A stretch of 64,000 nt of DNA from NCBI RefSeq assembly GCF_949987515.2, contig NC_082699.1, forward strand, positions 77,875,281-77,939,280. The letters are read 5' to 3'. Both the position numbers and the translations under genes were made by a program. Each line of letters starts with the position of its first letter. Within the stretch, counting starts at the first letter, position 1. Below the pieces are notes generated by a model. The model saw only the letters and a list, made by a program, of their open reading frames with translations. It had not been told where the DNA came from and made no database searches. Source of the stretch: Delphinus delphis. Lineage: Eukaryota > Chordata > Mammalia > Artiodactyla > Delphinidae. Shown here one piece after another: positions 33,750-44,957 of this stretch.

Positions 33750-33935
33750 TTTTTTTTTTTTTTTTTCTGTACGCGGGCCTCTCACTGCTGCGGCCTCTCC
33801 CTCCGCAGAGCACAGGCTCCGGACGCGCAGGCTCAGCGGCCATGGCTCACGGGCCCAGACGCTCCGCGGCACACGGGATCCTCCCAGACCGGGGCACGCA
33901 GGCGGACCCCCAACCACTGCGCCACCAGGGAAGCC
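33750..33935 (-). mobile_element. CHR-type SINE, short form with B-box deletion
   Basis: Antisense copy with a T tail at 33750. TSD ccctctaaattt is perfect (33738-33749 and 33936-33947). Compared with its siblings, sequence jumps from gaccggggcacg to caggcggac. About 20 bp holding the B box of the pol III promoter are missing, so the copy should be transcriptionally dead. Confidence 0.95.
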
Positions 33936-34689
33936 CCCTCTAAATTTAAGAAAGGAAAGTGTGGTGTTATTAAAAGGTTGATGTCATTATGACTTTTTTC
34001 AAGGACATATTTTTATTTTTGTTTATAGACTCACTTCTCGATATGAAAGATGAGTTAATTGGTCTAACCACAAGGGCACGAGCACAGAGCTCTGAAGATA
34101 TTGAAGTCCTTCTGTGCCAGCTGGTAAATATGGGTGGTGGACTCTCTCCCCAGTGCTCTCCCTCTGTCCTGGGGCTACCCTGATTCCACTCCCAGAACCA
34201 ACCCCAAACCCCATCTCCCCAGGATCCAGAGCTGCAGGGCAAATGGGGCTCTGGACCCTTCTCCCGGCCCCCCTTCAACACCCCGACCTCAACCCAACTA
34301 GTTTAGCATTCATTGTTTTCATCTGTTTCAAGGGAGTTGCAAACAGGTGGAAAACCACTCCTCCAGGTTAGCCTTGCAGCTTTGTACGGTCCTTGAGTTT
34401 CAGAGAATAGAGACCTTTCTGCCCAAGCCCAGGTAGCTCACTCAGAAGTGGAAGCGCACGTCTGTAATCACGATGTAATTACCTTGCCTCCCAATTGGCA
34501 GCAGACACAGGCCTGCGGGTATGGAAACTCCCCTGTGAGCTGGCTCCAAACAGGATTAACAGAAGGTGCTGGCAGCCAGGAGCACGTGGAGGCGGCAGGA
34601 GGGGAGTGTGCTTTACTCGGGCTCCACTCCGCCCTGGGCCTGGAGTCCAGGTCCTCACGCTCAGGATCTCCGATCCCGCGAGAGGTGTC

Positions 34690-34800
34690 ATCCCGCTTAC
34701 AGACGAGGAAACTGAGGCTCAGAGAAGCTCTTCCTTGCCTGAGACCCTCACACGAGTCGGTGGGGCAGCCTGGATGTAAACCCAGGTCTGTCTTACGCCA
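34690..34800 (-). mobile_element. MIR fragment (antisense)
   Basis: The string cagacgaggaaactgaggct, then cagagaagctcttcc and tggatgtaaacccaggtctg, is antisense MIR core. Confidence 0.75.
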
Positions 34801-34887
34801 GAATCCTTGCTTTTCTGGCCCCAGGCCCCAGAGGGCACCTGCACAGAGGGGGAAGGGCAGAGGTCAGGAGCAGCCCCAGGTGGGACC

Positions 34888-34908
34888 GGGGGGGGGGGGG
34901 GGGGGGGG
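34888..34908. repeat. G21 homopolymer
   Basis: An uninterrupted run of 21 G, extreme for a mammalian genome. Its length is likely to be polymorphic or an assembly estimate. Confidence 0.9.
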
Positions 34909-35014
34909 CCGGGAGCTCAGACACACCTTCCTGCCACCTTTGAAAGACAAGCACTGGAAGGTGGTGGGTGTGTGAATCAGGGGCTTTGGCGAGACTGAGC
35001 CCCCGCCGGGTGCT

Positions 35015-35165
35015 AGCAGAGAGCGTGTGGCCCGAGAGCAGGGGGTCACCTTGCAGTCAGAGCGACCCGGGTTCAAGTCCCAGCTCTGCCCCTCATCCCT
35101 GGGGCCTCAGGTAGATCACTGTCCCCTGGGAGCCTTGGTTTCCCCCTCCATAATATGGCAGCAGT
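35015..35165 (+). mobile_element. MIR SINE
   Basis: It reads ...cgacccgggttcaagtccca..., ...gctctgcccctcatccctgg... and ...cttggtttccccctccataa, sense MIR with a preserved B-box-like ggttcaagtcc. Confidence 0.82.
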
Positions 35166-36329
35166 TAAGGGGTGTGCCCAGGACCCGCAACAGGGACCCA
35201 ATCAGCAGCAAAGGTCATTTTCTGTGTTTGGAAACATGGTAAGTTGGGCTTCTATTTACCTTTTGTTCCCAAAGCTGTGTGTGCTTGTGTGTGAGTGTTG
35301 GGGTGGGGGAGTGTGTCCACCGCCCCGGCCCAGGTCAGCCATAACCGAGGGCGCAGCCAGAGAAGCAAGTCCCACTGGGATGGATAGATAGAAACACGCA
35401 ACGTGCACAGCACACACATGCACATGCGCACGGGACGGGCCACGGGTTGACCGATCAGCAGCAGGGGGAGGCTCATGTCCTGAGGCTGATGCTGGAGCCC
35501 TAAGACCGCAGGACAGGGAGTCAGGGAGGGATGATGGCTGAGATACAGACAAGAAAAGAACAAACCAGACCCATAAGGATGAGCGGGAGCTCTCAGGGTC
35601 AGGCGGTGGGGGGACCTCGACTGTGTGGGCGCCCTGTAGAACCTGGAGCCCAGGAGTCAGACATGAGAATGGAGGGCCGGTGGCAGCCTGGCTGTGCCTC
35701 ACACCAAGGGGGTGGCCAGCAGCTCAGCAGCCATGTGGGTGAACTCTGAAACCACTCCATCCCCCACCCGCCCGGGAAAGGCCTTTGGGGCCCATCCTGC
35801 AGAAGCATTCAGGGACGCGGGTTCTGGGAAACATAGGGCGGCCCAGCCCGGCTGACACATTTCAGAGCCACCCAGAGCTGCATAGGTGGGCCTGGGGCGG
35901 GGGGAGCTCCGGGCGGACACCTGCCGCACACGGAGATGGAGGAAGGATGGTCTGGAGAGGATGAAGGATGCTCAGTGCTGGGGACACAGCTGATGGGCAC
36001 AGTGACGTGTGCTGCAGCCACCTATCCCTGCCCTGCTCCCAACCCAGACGCTGAGGTCAGGAGGATCCCAGCAGTGGGATGCCAGTCTTGGGGGTCCATC
36101 AGAACCAGCCAGGAACTTTTCAACCCTGGCCTGTGCATCAGAACCCAGAGCAAAAAGTCATGCCCTTGGTGAGCAAGCCCAAAGTCATAGCCCAAAGGAA
36201 CACCTGTAAGCCCTTGCTCATCATCCAGGCACTTTGTGATTTTGGTTTCACCTCCAACCAGCCTGATCTCCTGACCCCCTCAGCCCCACACCCATATTTC
36301 ATTCACCCCAAACTCCCCCTGGCATCCGG
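35166..36329. other. Gene-free stretch
   Basis: No exon or confident repeat was identified. Overlapping frames on both strands are compositional. Confidence 0.4.
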
Positions 36330-36630
36330 GTCACATACCACATTGGTGCTCAACACTTTTCTTGCTGCCGGCAAAACCTTCCCACATGCTCCCCATCTAA
36401 CGAACTCCTACTCACTCTCCAGGGCCCCACTCAAAGGTCACCTCCTCTGTGAAGCCCTCCCTGACTGCTCCCACAGCCACACTCCTATACCACATTCTTC
36501 CTCAGTACCAATCGCTCTGTTTTGTGGTGTCCTTGTGCCTGTCTCCCCATTAGACCAGTGGCTTTCGGGGGGCAGGGGCCTAACACAGAGTAGTGAAAGA
36601 ACGAATGACCAAAGGAATGAATGCGCGGCC
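36330..36630 (+). mobile_element. L2 LINE 3' region
   Basis: It reads ...gaactcctactcactctcca..., ...ctcaaaggtcacctcctctg..., ...gtgaagccctccctgactgc... and ...gtgcctgtctccccattag..., ending in a gaatgacc-type tail. Sense and relatively complete. Confidence 0.85.
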
Positions 36631-36799
36631 AGCTTTGGGTCTGGGGCCTAGCTTGTGGGATGTGCTTCCAAGGTAGGTTGAGGGCTGGCTGCAGGCATAG
36701 TCTCTGGAGATTTGTCATGACTGTCTCAAGGTACAGACGTTTCCAGGGAAGATAGACCCTTCAGGATCATCAGATGTTCATTTTCTTCTCGTTAAAAAA

Positions 36800-36930
36800 G
36801 AAAACCATATAATACACACTTTTGGTAAAAATTCAGATAATCATAGAACTGGGCAAAGTGAGCGTTGCACACGCATCCTCTCCTCCCCACCCCAGTTCCC
36901 GTTCTATCTTCAGAGGCGACCCCTGTTGGA
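36800..36930. mobile_element. LINE-derived fragment (weak)
   Basis: The string taaaaattcagataatcata, then cccaccccagttcccgttct and cttcagaggcgacccctg, resembles the '...cccagaggtaaccactgtt...' LINE-derived repeat. Weak match. Confidence 0.35.
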
Positions 36931-37337
36931 CCTATTTGTTTTCAGTGGAAAGTTTTGGGAGCCTAACTGGTCTGACTGGTTTTTCTCTCCATTTGAGCTG
37001 GGGCCCAGCTTGCAAAAGGGGCCTCCGAGGGGAACACATAATGCCCATTTAGCATGACTTTGCCTCCCAGACCCTCAGCGCCTTCATCTGTAACTCCTCA
37101 AACTGACTTCCAGGGTGGTCGTGTGGGCTGACTGAGGCACTGGGTATAAACACCCAGCTCAGGCCTTGATAAATATTCATCTTTTACTCCCTTTTCCCAC
37201 CTCAAGCCCACCTGTGACCTGTGACAGGCTTGGAAGCAGCACGCCTGCATGTGCTCCAAGTCCTGAGAGGCGTTGATGAATGAGTGCCGTTTTAGAAGCC
37301 TCCGGAACCTGGTGTGAGCCTATCACCCGTTTATTGC

Positions 37338-37380
37338 TCCCTCTCTCCCTCCCTCCCTCCCTCCCTCCTTCCTTCCTTCC
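37338..37380. repeat. (CCCT)n/(CCTT)n microsatellite
   Basis: A polypyrimidine tetranucleotide run. A second, more degenerate CCT-rich run is at about 37.59-37.63 kb. Confidence 0.95.
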
Positions 37381-37634
37381 TGAGCACCCACTCTGGATCC
37401 TCAGAGAACAGAGCCGAGTGAGCTGGGACCAGGCAGGAACCTGTCATAGGCCAGGAAACTGAGAAGCCGCAAAGGGATGAGATCTGTGCTGGGAGGTGTG
37501 CGGGGCAAAGGCGAGCCGGAGCAGCGTGCCTGGGTGCAGTGTGACTGTAGGAGGGTAACCCAGTGGACTTACATCTCGTCACTTCCCCCCACCCTCCTGT
37601 CTCCTCCCTCCCTTCTTTCCTCCCTTCCGTCTGT

Positions 37635-37940
37635 ATTCACTGAGCATCTGCCTGACAGGGGCACAGGGGACACCCCAGGGATAAAAAGGTGAAGTTTGAA
37701 GTTTGTATCCCCAAGACCTCCCAGCCCCATGTGAGCGTCAGGCCCACTGACAACCCCAAGGGCAACAAGAAACTGGCTGTGATGGAGGCGGGTGTGGAAT
37801 GCAGGGGGAGACCCCAAGACTCAGGGAAGTTTCTCAGTGGACTGAAGCTGGAGCTGGGCCCTGAAGGATGAGGAAAGGGTGTGCCAGGTAGAGGGAACTG
37901 CATGTGCCAAGGCACAGAGGCAGGAAAGAGCCCGCCTGGT
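37635..37940 (+). repeat. Ancient repeat, 'ctgaaggatgaggaaaggg' type
   Basis: The string gagctgggccctgaaggatg, then ccaggtagagggaactgcat and gtgccaaggcacagaggcag, is a diverged copy of the same ancient element seen at 19.54 and 61.84 kb. Its left part (...cacaggggacaccccaggga...) fits too. Confidence 0.5.
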
Positions 37941-38817
37941 CTGGAAACTGCCCACAGCTCTCCCCTGTGGGCAGGTGATGGGGGGACTTGGTCCAGGGAG
38001 TGGGCCCAGGCTGGGCTGGGCTCCCGTGACTCACTTCCTGGACCCTCTGCCTCCTTGACCCCCTTGGCTCCTTGGCTGCTTTGGGAGGAAGTAGCCCAGG
38101 CCTCAGCTGACAAAAGGAGGCTTTGATGTTGGAGAAAGGGGGTGAGGAAGGAGGGGCGCTGGTGTGTATTTTTGGCCGCGTCTCAGGAATCTGCGCCTCC
38201 TCCATGGCAACCAGGCGGCAGCTGGGGGAGCTGCCTGCAAGGGTGGGAGCCTCTGCAGCTGCCTAGCTGAGGGTGGGCTGGGCTGGGGTGCAGACCTCTT
38301 GCTGTCACTCCCGGTCCGCCCCGCCCAGGGAGAGGAAGAGGGCAGCTCAGTGGTCTGGGCGGGCCGCTCCCACTCTCTGAGCCTCAGTTTTGGGGTCTAA
38401 AATATGGGGGTAACAATACAGTGTCCAGCCCAGGTCCCCTGGGAAGAAGACGCCCCTGCAGGGAGCATCCTGGGTGGCCCTCTCTGCAATCTGAACGCTG
38501 GGGGGGCCATCGCCATTGGGGAGTCCTTGAGCCACGTGGTCCCTCAGAGGTGGTTGAAGCTGCCCTGGCCTCCACACCGCCTGTGCTCAGTCGCCGCCCA
38601 GGAGCCCAGGGGAGACGGGGCCGCAGTGTGAACGCAGGGCTGGGTTTCAGGGTGGGCAGCCGGGTCCCAGTCCGCCACCCATAGCTGGAGGTCTCAGTGG
38701 GGGTCTCGTGGCTGCCCCGTGCACAAACCCGTCCCCCCAGCCAAAGTAGCAGGGCTTGCTCTTTCCAGAACTCAGGCAAAGCAGCTGAGGAGCTGGGAAG
38801 GGAGGTGGGTGAGCCCT
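37941..38817. other. Gene-free GC-rich stretch
   Basis: No exon or confident repeat was identified. Confidence 0.35.
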
Positions 38818-39230
38818 GTGTCTGTGTCCTGGGGCTGCTGTACAAATGACCAAAACTGGCCTATAGAAACGGAAATACATTCTCCCACAGATCTGGAGGC
38901 CAGAATCCGAAATCGAGGTGCCAGCAGGGCCATGGTCCCTCTGAGGCTCCGGGGGAGGGTCCTTCCTGCCTCTCCCAGCTCTGGTGGCTCCTCGTGTGCC
39001 CTGGCTGTGGCCTCATCTCTAGAGTCTGTGCCTTCGTCTCCATGTGGCCTCCTCCCGTGTCTCTGTCCCTCCCCTTCTGACAAGGACACCTGTCATTGGA
39101 TTCGGCGCCCACCCTATTCCAGTCTGACCTCATCTTAACTAATGACATCTGCAAAGACTGTTTCCAAATACCATTACGTTCTGGGGTTCTGGGCGATCAT
39201 GAATTTGGGGGGACACTCCAACCCATTACA
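38818..39230 (-). mobile_element. MLT1-type LTR (antisense)
   Basis: It reads ggctgctgtacaaatgacca, ...cccacagatctggaggccag..., ...ggacacctgtcattggattc..., ...gcaaagactgtttccaaata... and ...ggggacactccaacccatta, a near full-length antisense MLT1. Confidence 0.85.
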
Positions 39231-39436
39231 AGCCCCATTTGGGCAGCCTGGGTGGGGGACCCAGGCCGATGTTAAGTGAGGGTCCTGGGGAGGGGCCCAC
39301 AGGGTGGCGATCAGTGGTCCCAGAGAGTGGGCTGGGGTCTGTTTTTTCACGTGGCAGTGGGTCAGAGTCAGGGGAAAGCTGGCAGAAGGAAGGTGGGACT
39401 GAGCCAGGAGGGTCCCTCTCCCCACCTCCCCCCCCG

Positions 39437-39440
39437 TCAC

Positions 39441-39479
<39 letters not shown>
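39437..39479. repeat. (CA)n microsatellite
   Basis: CA run with two TA interruptions near its left end. Further short CA-rich segments lie at 39.95-40.06 kb. Confidence 0.95.
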
Positions 39480-39480
39480 A

Positions 39481-40140
39481 GGCAGTGTCATTTCCCCTTT
39501 TGCCCACCATGGCCCAGGACCTCCCTCCCCCTGTCCCTGGAGGCTCCTACCAGGCCCCAGCACCTGCCCTGTGACCCTGGGCCTCAGAAATGTGGGTGCC
39601 TTTCCTGGGCAGAAGGTGGGTGACATGGGGTGAGACTCCGTCTCAGCTGTGCCCTCACCGGACTGTGCTCCTGGAGCCTCAGTTACCTCCTCAGTGACAT
39701 GGGGTAACACAAGGCTGTGAAGGGGTTGGGGGCTCTGCGGGGAGCTGAGGGGGATGGGGGGGCGACTCCAGCCCAGGAGCAGCTACGGTGGGAGCGCGCT
39801 CTGCCCAGGAAGAGCGAAGGGTGCACGAAGAGCGTGGGGTCGCCCAGCTCCCAGGGCTGAGCAGGCAGCGCCCTGGGTGCGGCCCATCGCCCTGGGGGTT
39901 CCCTGGGAAGCCGGCACCCTGGTCCCTGCCAGCTCGGCACCCTGCACACCGCGCACACGCATACACTCTTGCCCTCACTCACACACTGACCCGCACGTGT
40001 AGACGCCCTCTCACACGCTCTCGCACACACGCTCACACACACAGCCATACACACTCACACTGAGCACTCCCTGGAGTCATTCAGCCAGACCCCCGGGCAC
40101 GAGTGCAGAAACGGCCCCTTCCAGGGCGTCGGGACTCCCC
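39481..40140. other. Gene-free GC-rich stretch
   Basis: No exon is recognised. The right part is CA-rich (acacgcatacac, acacacgctcacacacacag) and gives spurious Thr/His frames. Confidence 0.4.
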
Positions 40141-40202
40141 TCCCCTGGTCCCCTCCCCTGGTCCCCTCCCCTCCCCTGGTCCCCTCCCCTGGTCCCCTCC
40201 CC
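40141..40202. repeat. C-rich minisatellite, exact 31-bp duplication
   Basis: The unit is tcccctggtcccc twice followed by tcccc (31 bp), and it is repeated exactly (40141-40171 and 40172-40202). The opposite strand is a series of GGGG runs and is a G-quadruplex candidate. Confidence 0.95.
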
Positions 40203-40965
40203 TCCCCTTCCTCTCCATCTGGGCCTCCCGCCCTGCTCCTGCCCCAGTTTCTGGGTTGTCCCCGTGGAACTCCGAGAACAGGCAGCTCGGGCCCACCCCA
40301 CGGCCTCCTTCCCTCCCTCCCTGTTACGCTGGTGGCCAGCCTCCAAGATCCCCTCCAAAGACAGTGGGGAGACTGCTTTGTCGTGGTCACCAAGGCAGGG
40401 CCTGAGGCACCGACCTCACAGGGAGGCTGATCTCAGGGGGCCGGGATGGGGGAAGGACCACTTCTCTGATATTGGGGAGGCTGCTGTTGCAGGCGCGTGG
40501 GGCTCCGTCTGGCAGCAGCTCCCGAGGGGCCTGTGAAGTGCATCTCACGCCCAGCTGCCTGGGGAGCACCGGGGGCAGCATTTACCCACCAGCTCCTCCC
40601 CCAGCCCAGTGGTCAAGGGTGGCCACACAGGCATGACTGCCCTGAGCTTCCGCACTGGCATGCTTGGCTGTGGAGTGGGTCCCCTGGGCCTCCTGCCGGA
40701 GGAAGGAGCAGGCTCCCAGCAGCCCCTACCCCCATGCTGCTGTGAAGCACGTCCTTGGACGAGCTCTAAGACACCAGGCTCGAGCACCCTCCCCAAGGAG
40801 GTGGATGGGTGTGAGTTCTACTTTTACACAACTCTTAGCTGAAAGGATGTATTAAATTATTTTTATGGTAAAGAAAACTCTTTACCCATGGAAAAAATAG
40901 CCCAGTGAAGTTTTTAACAGTTCAGATTAGTTAAGTGATTTCAAATGCCTACTGTGGGGAAGGCA
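40203..40965. other. Gene-free stretch
   Basis: No exon or confident repeat was identified. Confidence 0.4.
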
Positions 40966-40979
40966 CCTAAATGTCAACT

Positions 40980-41093
40980 TTTTTTTTTTTGGCCGCGCAA
41001 CTTGTGGGATCTTAGTTCCCCGACCAGGGATCGAACCCAGGCCCTTAGCAGTGAAAGTGCAGAGTCCTAACCACTGGACCGCCAGGTAATTCC
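40980..41093 (-). mobile_element. CHR-related SINE, tRNA-head-only form (antisense)
   Basis: T tail, ggccgcgcaacttgtgggat, gttccccgaccagggatcga, then ccactggaccgccaggtaat. It is flanked by a 14-bp TSD with two mismatches: cctaaatgtcaact (40966-40979) and cctaaatttcatct (41094-41107). Confidence 0.92.
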
Positions 41094-41264
41094 CCTAAAT
41101 TTCATCTTGTGTACCCATTCTGACCTGTTGGTAATGGCCGCCTGGAGGGGTGGGTTAAGAAGGCTTCTGAGGCTGCGTCCAGGCTCAGTGGTCAAAGTGC
41201 TGCAGTCCACTGTAAATGACAGCCATGGACAAGGGCATGGGGGCCCCACGGCCATTCACACACC

Positions 41265-41350
41265 GGCAGGCTGGATAAAGGTCCCCAAGGATATCCAGGT
41301 CCTAATCCCTAAAACCTGTGACATAAGGGTGCACATGCCAGGTGGCCACC
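41265..41350 (+). mobile_element. MLT1-like LTR fragment
   Basis: The string ggataaaggtccccaaggat, then atccaggtcctaatcccta and aaacctgtgac, resembles the 5' part of an MLT1-type LTR. The rest is lost. Confidence 0.5.
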
Positions 41351-42889
41351 CGGCTCCCCAGAAGAGCCTTCAGTGCATTGAGTCTGACCTGACCTTCAGG
41401 TCCCCTGTTGCACACGGGGGCTGTGAATGGAGATGCCCAAGCAGCCTATACATTTTCTAAAAATGTGTGTTTGGTGAAACATCCGTTGATGGCCTCATCT
41501 TTATACACAGAGTGAGGGCAGCTCCAGCCCCCGCTGAGCCTGGGCCACCCTGGATGGCCTGTTTCTGGGGTGCCACCACCTTGTTGGCGCCATAGCCCTG
41601 CTCTCACACCTGTCAACAGTCCCTCTGCCAAAGTCCTTCCAGATAATCGGTTGCACGTGCCATCTGTTTCCTGCTGGGACCATGACAGATGTGGTTTGGA
41701 AAGGAGACGAGGGAAGCAGTGGAAGGGGTCTGGAGGGGCACCCTGTGCAGTCCCTGGTGGGCTGGCTGGGCTGCGGGGGATGATGGTGAGGCAGGGGCGG
41801 TGATGAGCAGAGCCCTCGGGGCAGGTGGGGCACGCAAACGATCACCCTACACCCTGCGAGCAGCAGCTGCGGCCCGTTTACAGGTGAGGTCACTGTGTGC
41901 GGTACAGAGAAGGCACACGAGGCGGGCGGGGCCCAAAATGGAACTCTGACCTGCCCGGGCCATGTCTCCTTTCCCTGTGACCGCTGAGTAAGTGCTTCCT
42001 CCCCTGTGGCCCTTGCTCTGATGGGCTTCACCCTCCCGGCCCCCAGCGCAGAGTGTGATCCTGCCTCAGCCACGGGAAAGAGCACAGTTAGATTAAAATG
42101 AACCATGTGTGCCTGGCCTAACCATTAAAGGTTTAGAAATATTGGGGTCCAGGGTCAGAGCAAGGCCTTACCTTGGGCCCAGAAAGGGGATCCCCTACCC
42201 TGGCATCCAGGCGTCTGCTCTCTCCCGTCCCGTCCCTCCCAGCCGGTGACCTTGGCGGGGCCATACTGTAGCGGGGTGTGGGCCTCGAGTGGAGAACGCC
42301 CGCTTCCCGCTCTATCTGTGGCTGAGATGACAAAACCATTATTTATTCTTCGGCTTCTGCCTGCCTGCTTCTCTGGCAGATTTTTTTGTTTGTTTTTTTT
42401 TTACCTTGAGAAGAAAATTGATTCAGTATTCTGCAAACCACCCAGTTGACTTCCTGCATTAACCTGACGAGAGATGGTACCCTGGCCGGGCTGACGGGTC
42501 CCGGCTCCCTGATGGAGCCGCAGCGCCAGGCACAAGGAGAAGGACCACCTGTGCGGAAGGAGAGGAAGCCAGCAGGCAGAGAGATGCAGGCCGGGCGGAC
42601 GACAGGGTCCCCACGGCCTCTACACCCTGATCTCGGGTTCCGGGCCAGCTGCCTGGCTGCTCTGGGAGGCACCCCTGCGGCCTCTCACTAAATCGCCCTT
42701 TGACGACTTCTGTCGCTGGTCACCAAGAGAGGCCTGACCGAGGAGCCTGGTTACAGCAGCTGGAGGGTCCCGAGCCTTCTGCGGCTCCCTCCTGGAGATG
42801 ACGCTGGCCTTCTCACTGGCCGTCCTGTGTCCCCTCCGGCCCCCTCCAGTCCCTCTCCACCCCAAGGCCACAGGGAAGGTTCCCAGCCC
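41351..42889. other. Gene-free stretch
   Basis: No exon or confident repeat was identified. A 201-codon minus-strand frame at 41.5-42.1 kb has no recognisable domain and is crossed by other open frames. Confidence 0.4.
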
Positions 42890-43140
42890 AAACCTGACCT
42901 CTTCACTCCCCTGTGTTCAGCCCTCCAGCTGTTCCCCTTGACAGGCTACTGTGGCCTCTGCACCCTCCTTCCTGCACCTCTCCCCCTGGGACAGCAATTC
43001 AGAATGACTTGCCCCTCTGCCCATACTCTCATGCCTCTGGGCCTCTATTCATGCAGTTCCATCTGATGGAACTCCTTTCCTATCCTTTTCACCCCCTTGT
43101 TCATTATCACTACCTGGCCAAGAAGCCAGGGCAGCTCCTA
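42890..43140 (+). mobile_element. L2 LINE 3' region (diverged)
   Basis: The string gcctctgggcctctattcat, then gcagttccatctgatggaac, matches the L2 '...cctttgcacatgctgttccctctgcctggaa...' region. The rest is weak. Confidence 0.5.
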
Positions 43141-43149
43141 CCAAGTATA

Positions 43150-43345
43150 AGACAGGGTGGTAAGAGTGTGCTGTTGCCACATTACCTGGGTTCACATCCC
43201 AGCTCTGCCACTTACTGTGGGATCTCAGGCAAGCTCCTAAACCTCTCTGTGTCTTGGTTTCCTCATGTGAGACATGGGAGGATGATTGCTCCCATGGGCT
43301 GCTGGGAGGATGAAGTGCGTTAAGTGTGTGCTTGGACGTGGGCAG
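43150..43345 (+). mobile_element. MIR SINE
   Basis: It reads cctgggttcacatcccagct, ctgccacttactgtgggatc, aacctctctgtgtcttggtt and gggaggatgaagtgcgttaa, a near full-length sense MIR and one of the best preserved here. Confidence 0.9.
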
Positions 43346-43680
43346 CTCTGCAAAGCACCAGGTGCCGTTACCATCAGAGCCCATGGCCTGTGGCCCTGGG
43401 AGACGCCTCCTGGATGGTGACCCCTGGGGGAAACACTGGCCTCATGCAGGTCTGTCCCCAGGGCCTGGTCCTGAGGCCAGCTGTGTCCTGGAGCTCTGCT
43501 GGGGGACCTGTCCGCTAGTGGCAAGGCAGAACGGGCCTCCCAGGGCAGTTCAGTGGCCACCTGACTCCAAAGCTGCCTTTCCGCCTCCCATCCCCTCCCC
43601 AACCCCAAAAGGTAACCAGGTGTGATTTCCACCCAGTGCGGCCCACCTGCCTCCGGTCTCTCCGGATGCAGCAGGGGCTG

Positions 43681-43699
43681 ATGCCCCCTGCTGGCCAGT
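43681..43699 (-). promoter_or_regulatory. CTCF-type motif (minus orientation)
   Basis: On the minus strand the sequence reads ACTGGCCAGCAGGGGGCAT, close to the TGGCCACCAGGGGGCGC core of the vertebrate CTCF motif. It lies in unique sequence between MIR copies. Binding is inferred from sequence only. Confidence 0.55.
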
Positions 43700-43739
43700 G
43701 CCCATTACTGCGGAAGGTAGAGTCCTCACCAATGAACCA

Positions 43740-43850
43740 GGAACCCAGACAGGCACTGTCATCACCATTTCATAGGCAAGCACCAGGCCTTAGGGCCTCC
43801 AGGTCACTCAGCTAGAAAGTAGCAGAGCCTGGATTTGGAATCAGGACTGT
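43740..43850 (-). mobile_element. MIR fragment (antisense)
   Basis: The string catcaccatttcataggcaa, then ggtcactcagctagaaagta and gcctggatttggaatcagg, is antisense MIR. Confidence 0.75.
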
Positions 43851-44516
43851 CTCCCCAGCCGATATGCGTGGTCCCCATTTTCGCTACCCCAGGAGGCTCT
43901 GAGTCCCTCTGTCCTCCATTCTTTCTGCCAAACATGCCCATCCCTAAGGCCCCACCCACCTTGGAAATGCCCTTGAGTCACACCCCTTGGCTGGGCATGA
44001 ACTCAGGCTGATCCAGGGCTGCTAGGAGCTCCCGGAGAGTGGGGGGCCCGGCTAGAGATAAGTGAGGTGCTCTCCTGCCTCTGGGGCCACATTCTGGTGA
44101 ACAAGTCAGTGCAAAAGTTACTCAACAAATGCTTGTTGAATGAATATATGACTAAGTAAGTGTACTCAGCGACTGGCACAAGGCTGTCACTTTTCCAATT
44201 GGCAAACTCTTACTCATCTTTCAAAACCCTGTTCAGTGTCACCCCTTCCAGGAGGGAAGCCTCTTCCAAAACCCTTCAAGGAGGCCACCTAGCACATTTC
44301 ACTCTAGGGCAAGATACTGGATACAAAGTGCTATGGGATGTTGGGTGTGGGGCAGACACTTGCAGAAACAGCTGTGGGAAGGAGGAGGAGGGAAGATGCT
44401 CAGGAAAGCCTTCTTGGAGGAAGAGGAGGCTTTTGAAACTGCCTGGAAAGAAGGTGTAGTATTGGGACAGGGCCAATATTGGAGGGAAATGATGCTGTGG
44501 AGGGACAGGATAAGGG

Positions 44517-44747
44517 TACTAGTAACTAGGGCTGCCCAAGAAAGTACCACAAACCAGGTGGCTTAGGACAACAGAAAATTACCTAGTCCAGAATCAAGGT
44601 GTTGCGTGGCTGTGCTCTCTCTGAAGGCTCTGAGAGAGGATCCTTCCTGGCCTCTTCCCAGCTTCTGGATGTTGCCAGCGATCTTTCGCATTCTTTGCCT
44701 TGGAGTCATCACTCCAGTCTCTGCTTCCATCTTCCCTCTCCTTCTCC

Positions 44748-44780
<33 letters not shown>

Positions 44781-44957
44781 CCAAATCCCCCCTTAGAAGG
44801 ACAGTGGTCATTGAATTAGGGTCCACCCTATTCCAGTCTGACCTCATCTTAACTTGACTACATCTGCAAAGACCTTATTTCCAAATAAGGCCACATTCAC
44901 AAGTACCAGGGGTTACGATGAATGTGTCTTTTGAGGGGACACAATTCAACCCACAAC
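44517..44957 (-). mobile_element. MLT1-type LTR (antisense) with internal (GT)n
   Basis: It reads gggctgcccaagaaagtacc, ...aggtggcttaggacaacag..., ...gacctcatcttaacttgact..., ...gaccttatttccaaataagg... and ...gacacaattcaacccacaac. A 32-bp GT microsatellite (44749-44780) has grown inside the LTR. Confidence 0.88.
44749..44780. repeat. (GT)n microsatellite
   Basis: A GT run after a short gtgcgtg lead, lying inside the MLT1 LTR. Confidence 0.95.

Noticed and set aside
39950..40070. CRISPR-like or regularly spaced repeat array
   Set aside because: Short irregular CA-rich units in a mammalian genome, with no constant repeat and spacer pattern.
41501..42106. 201-codon minus-strand frame
   Set aside because: No recognisable motif, no promoter, no family resemblance, and crossed by plus-strand frames of similar quality.
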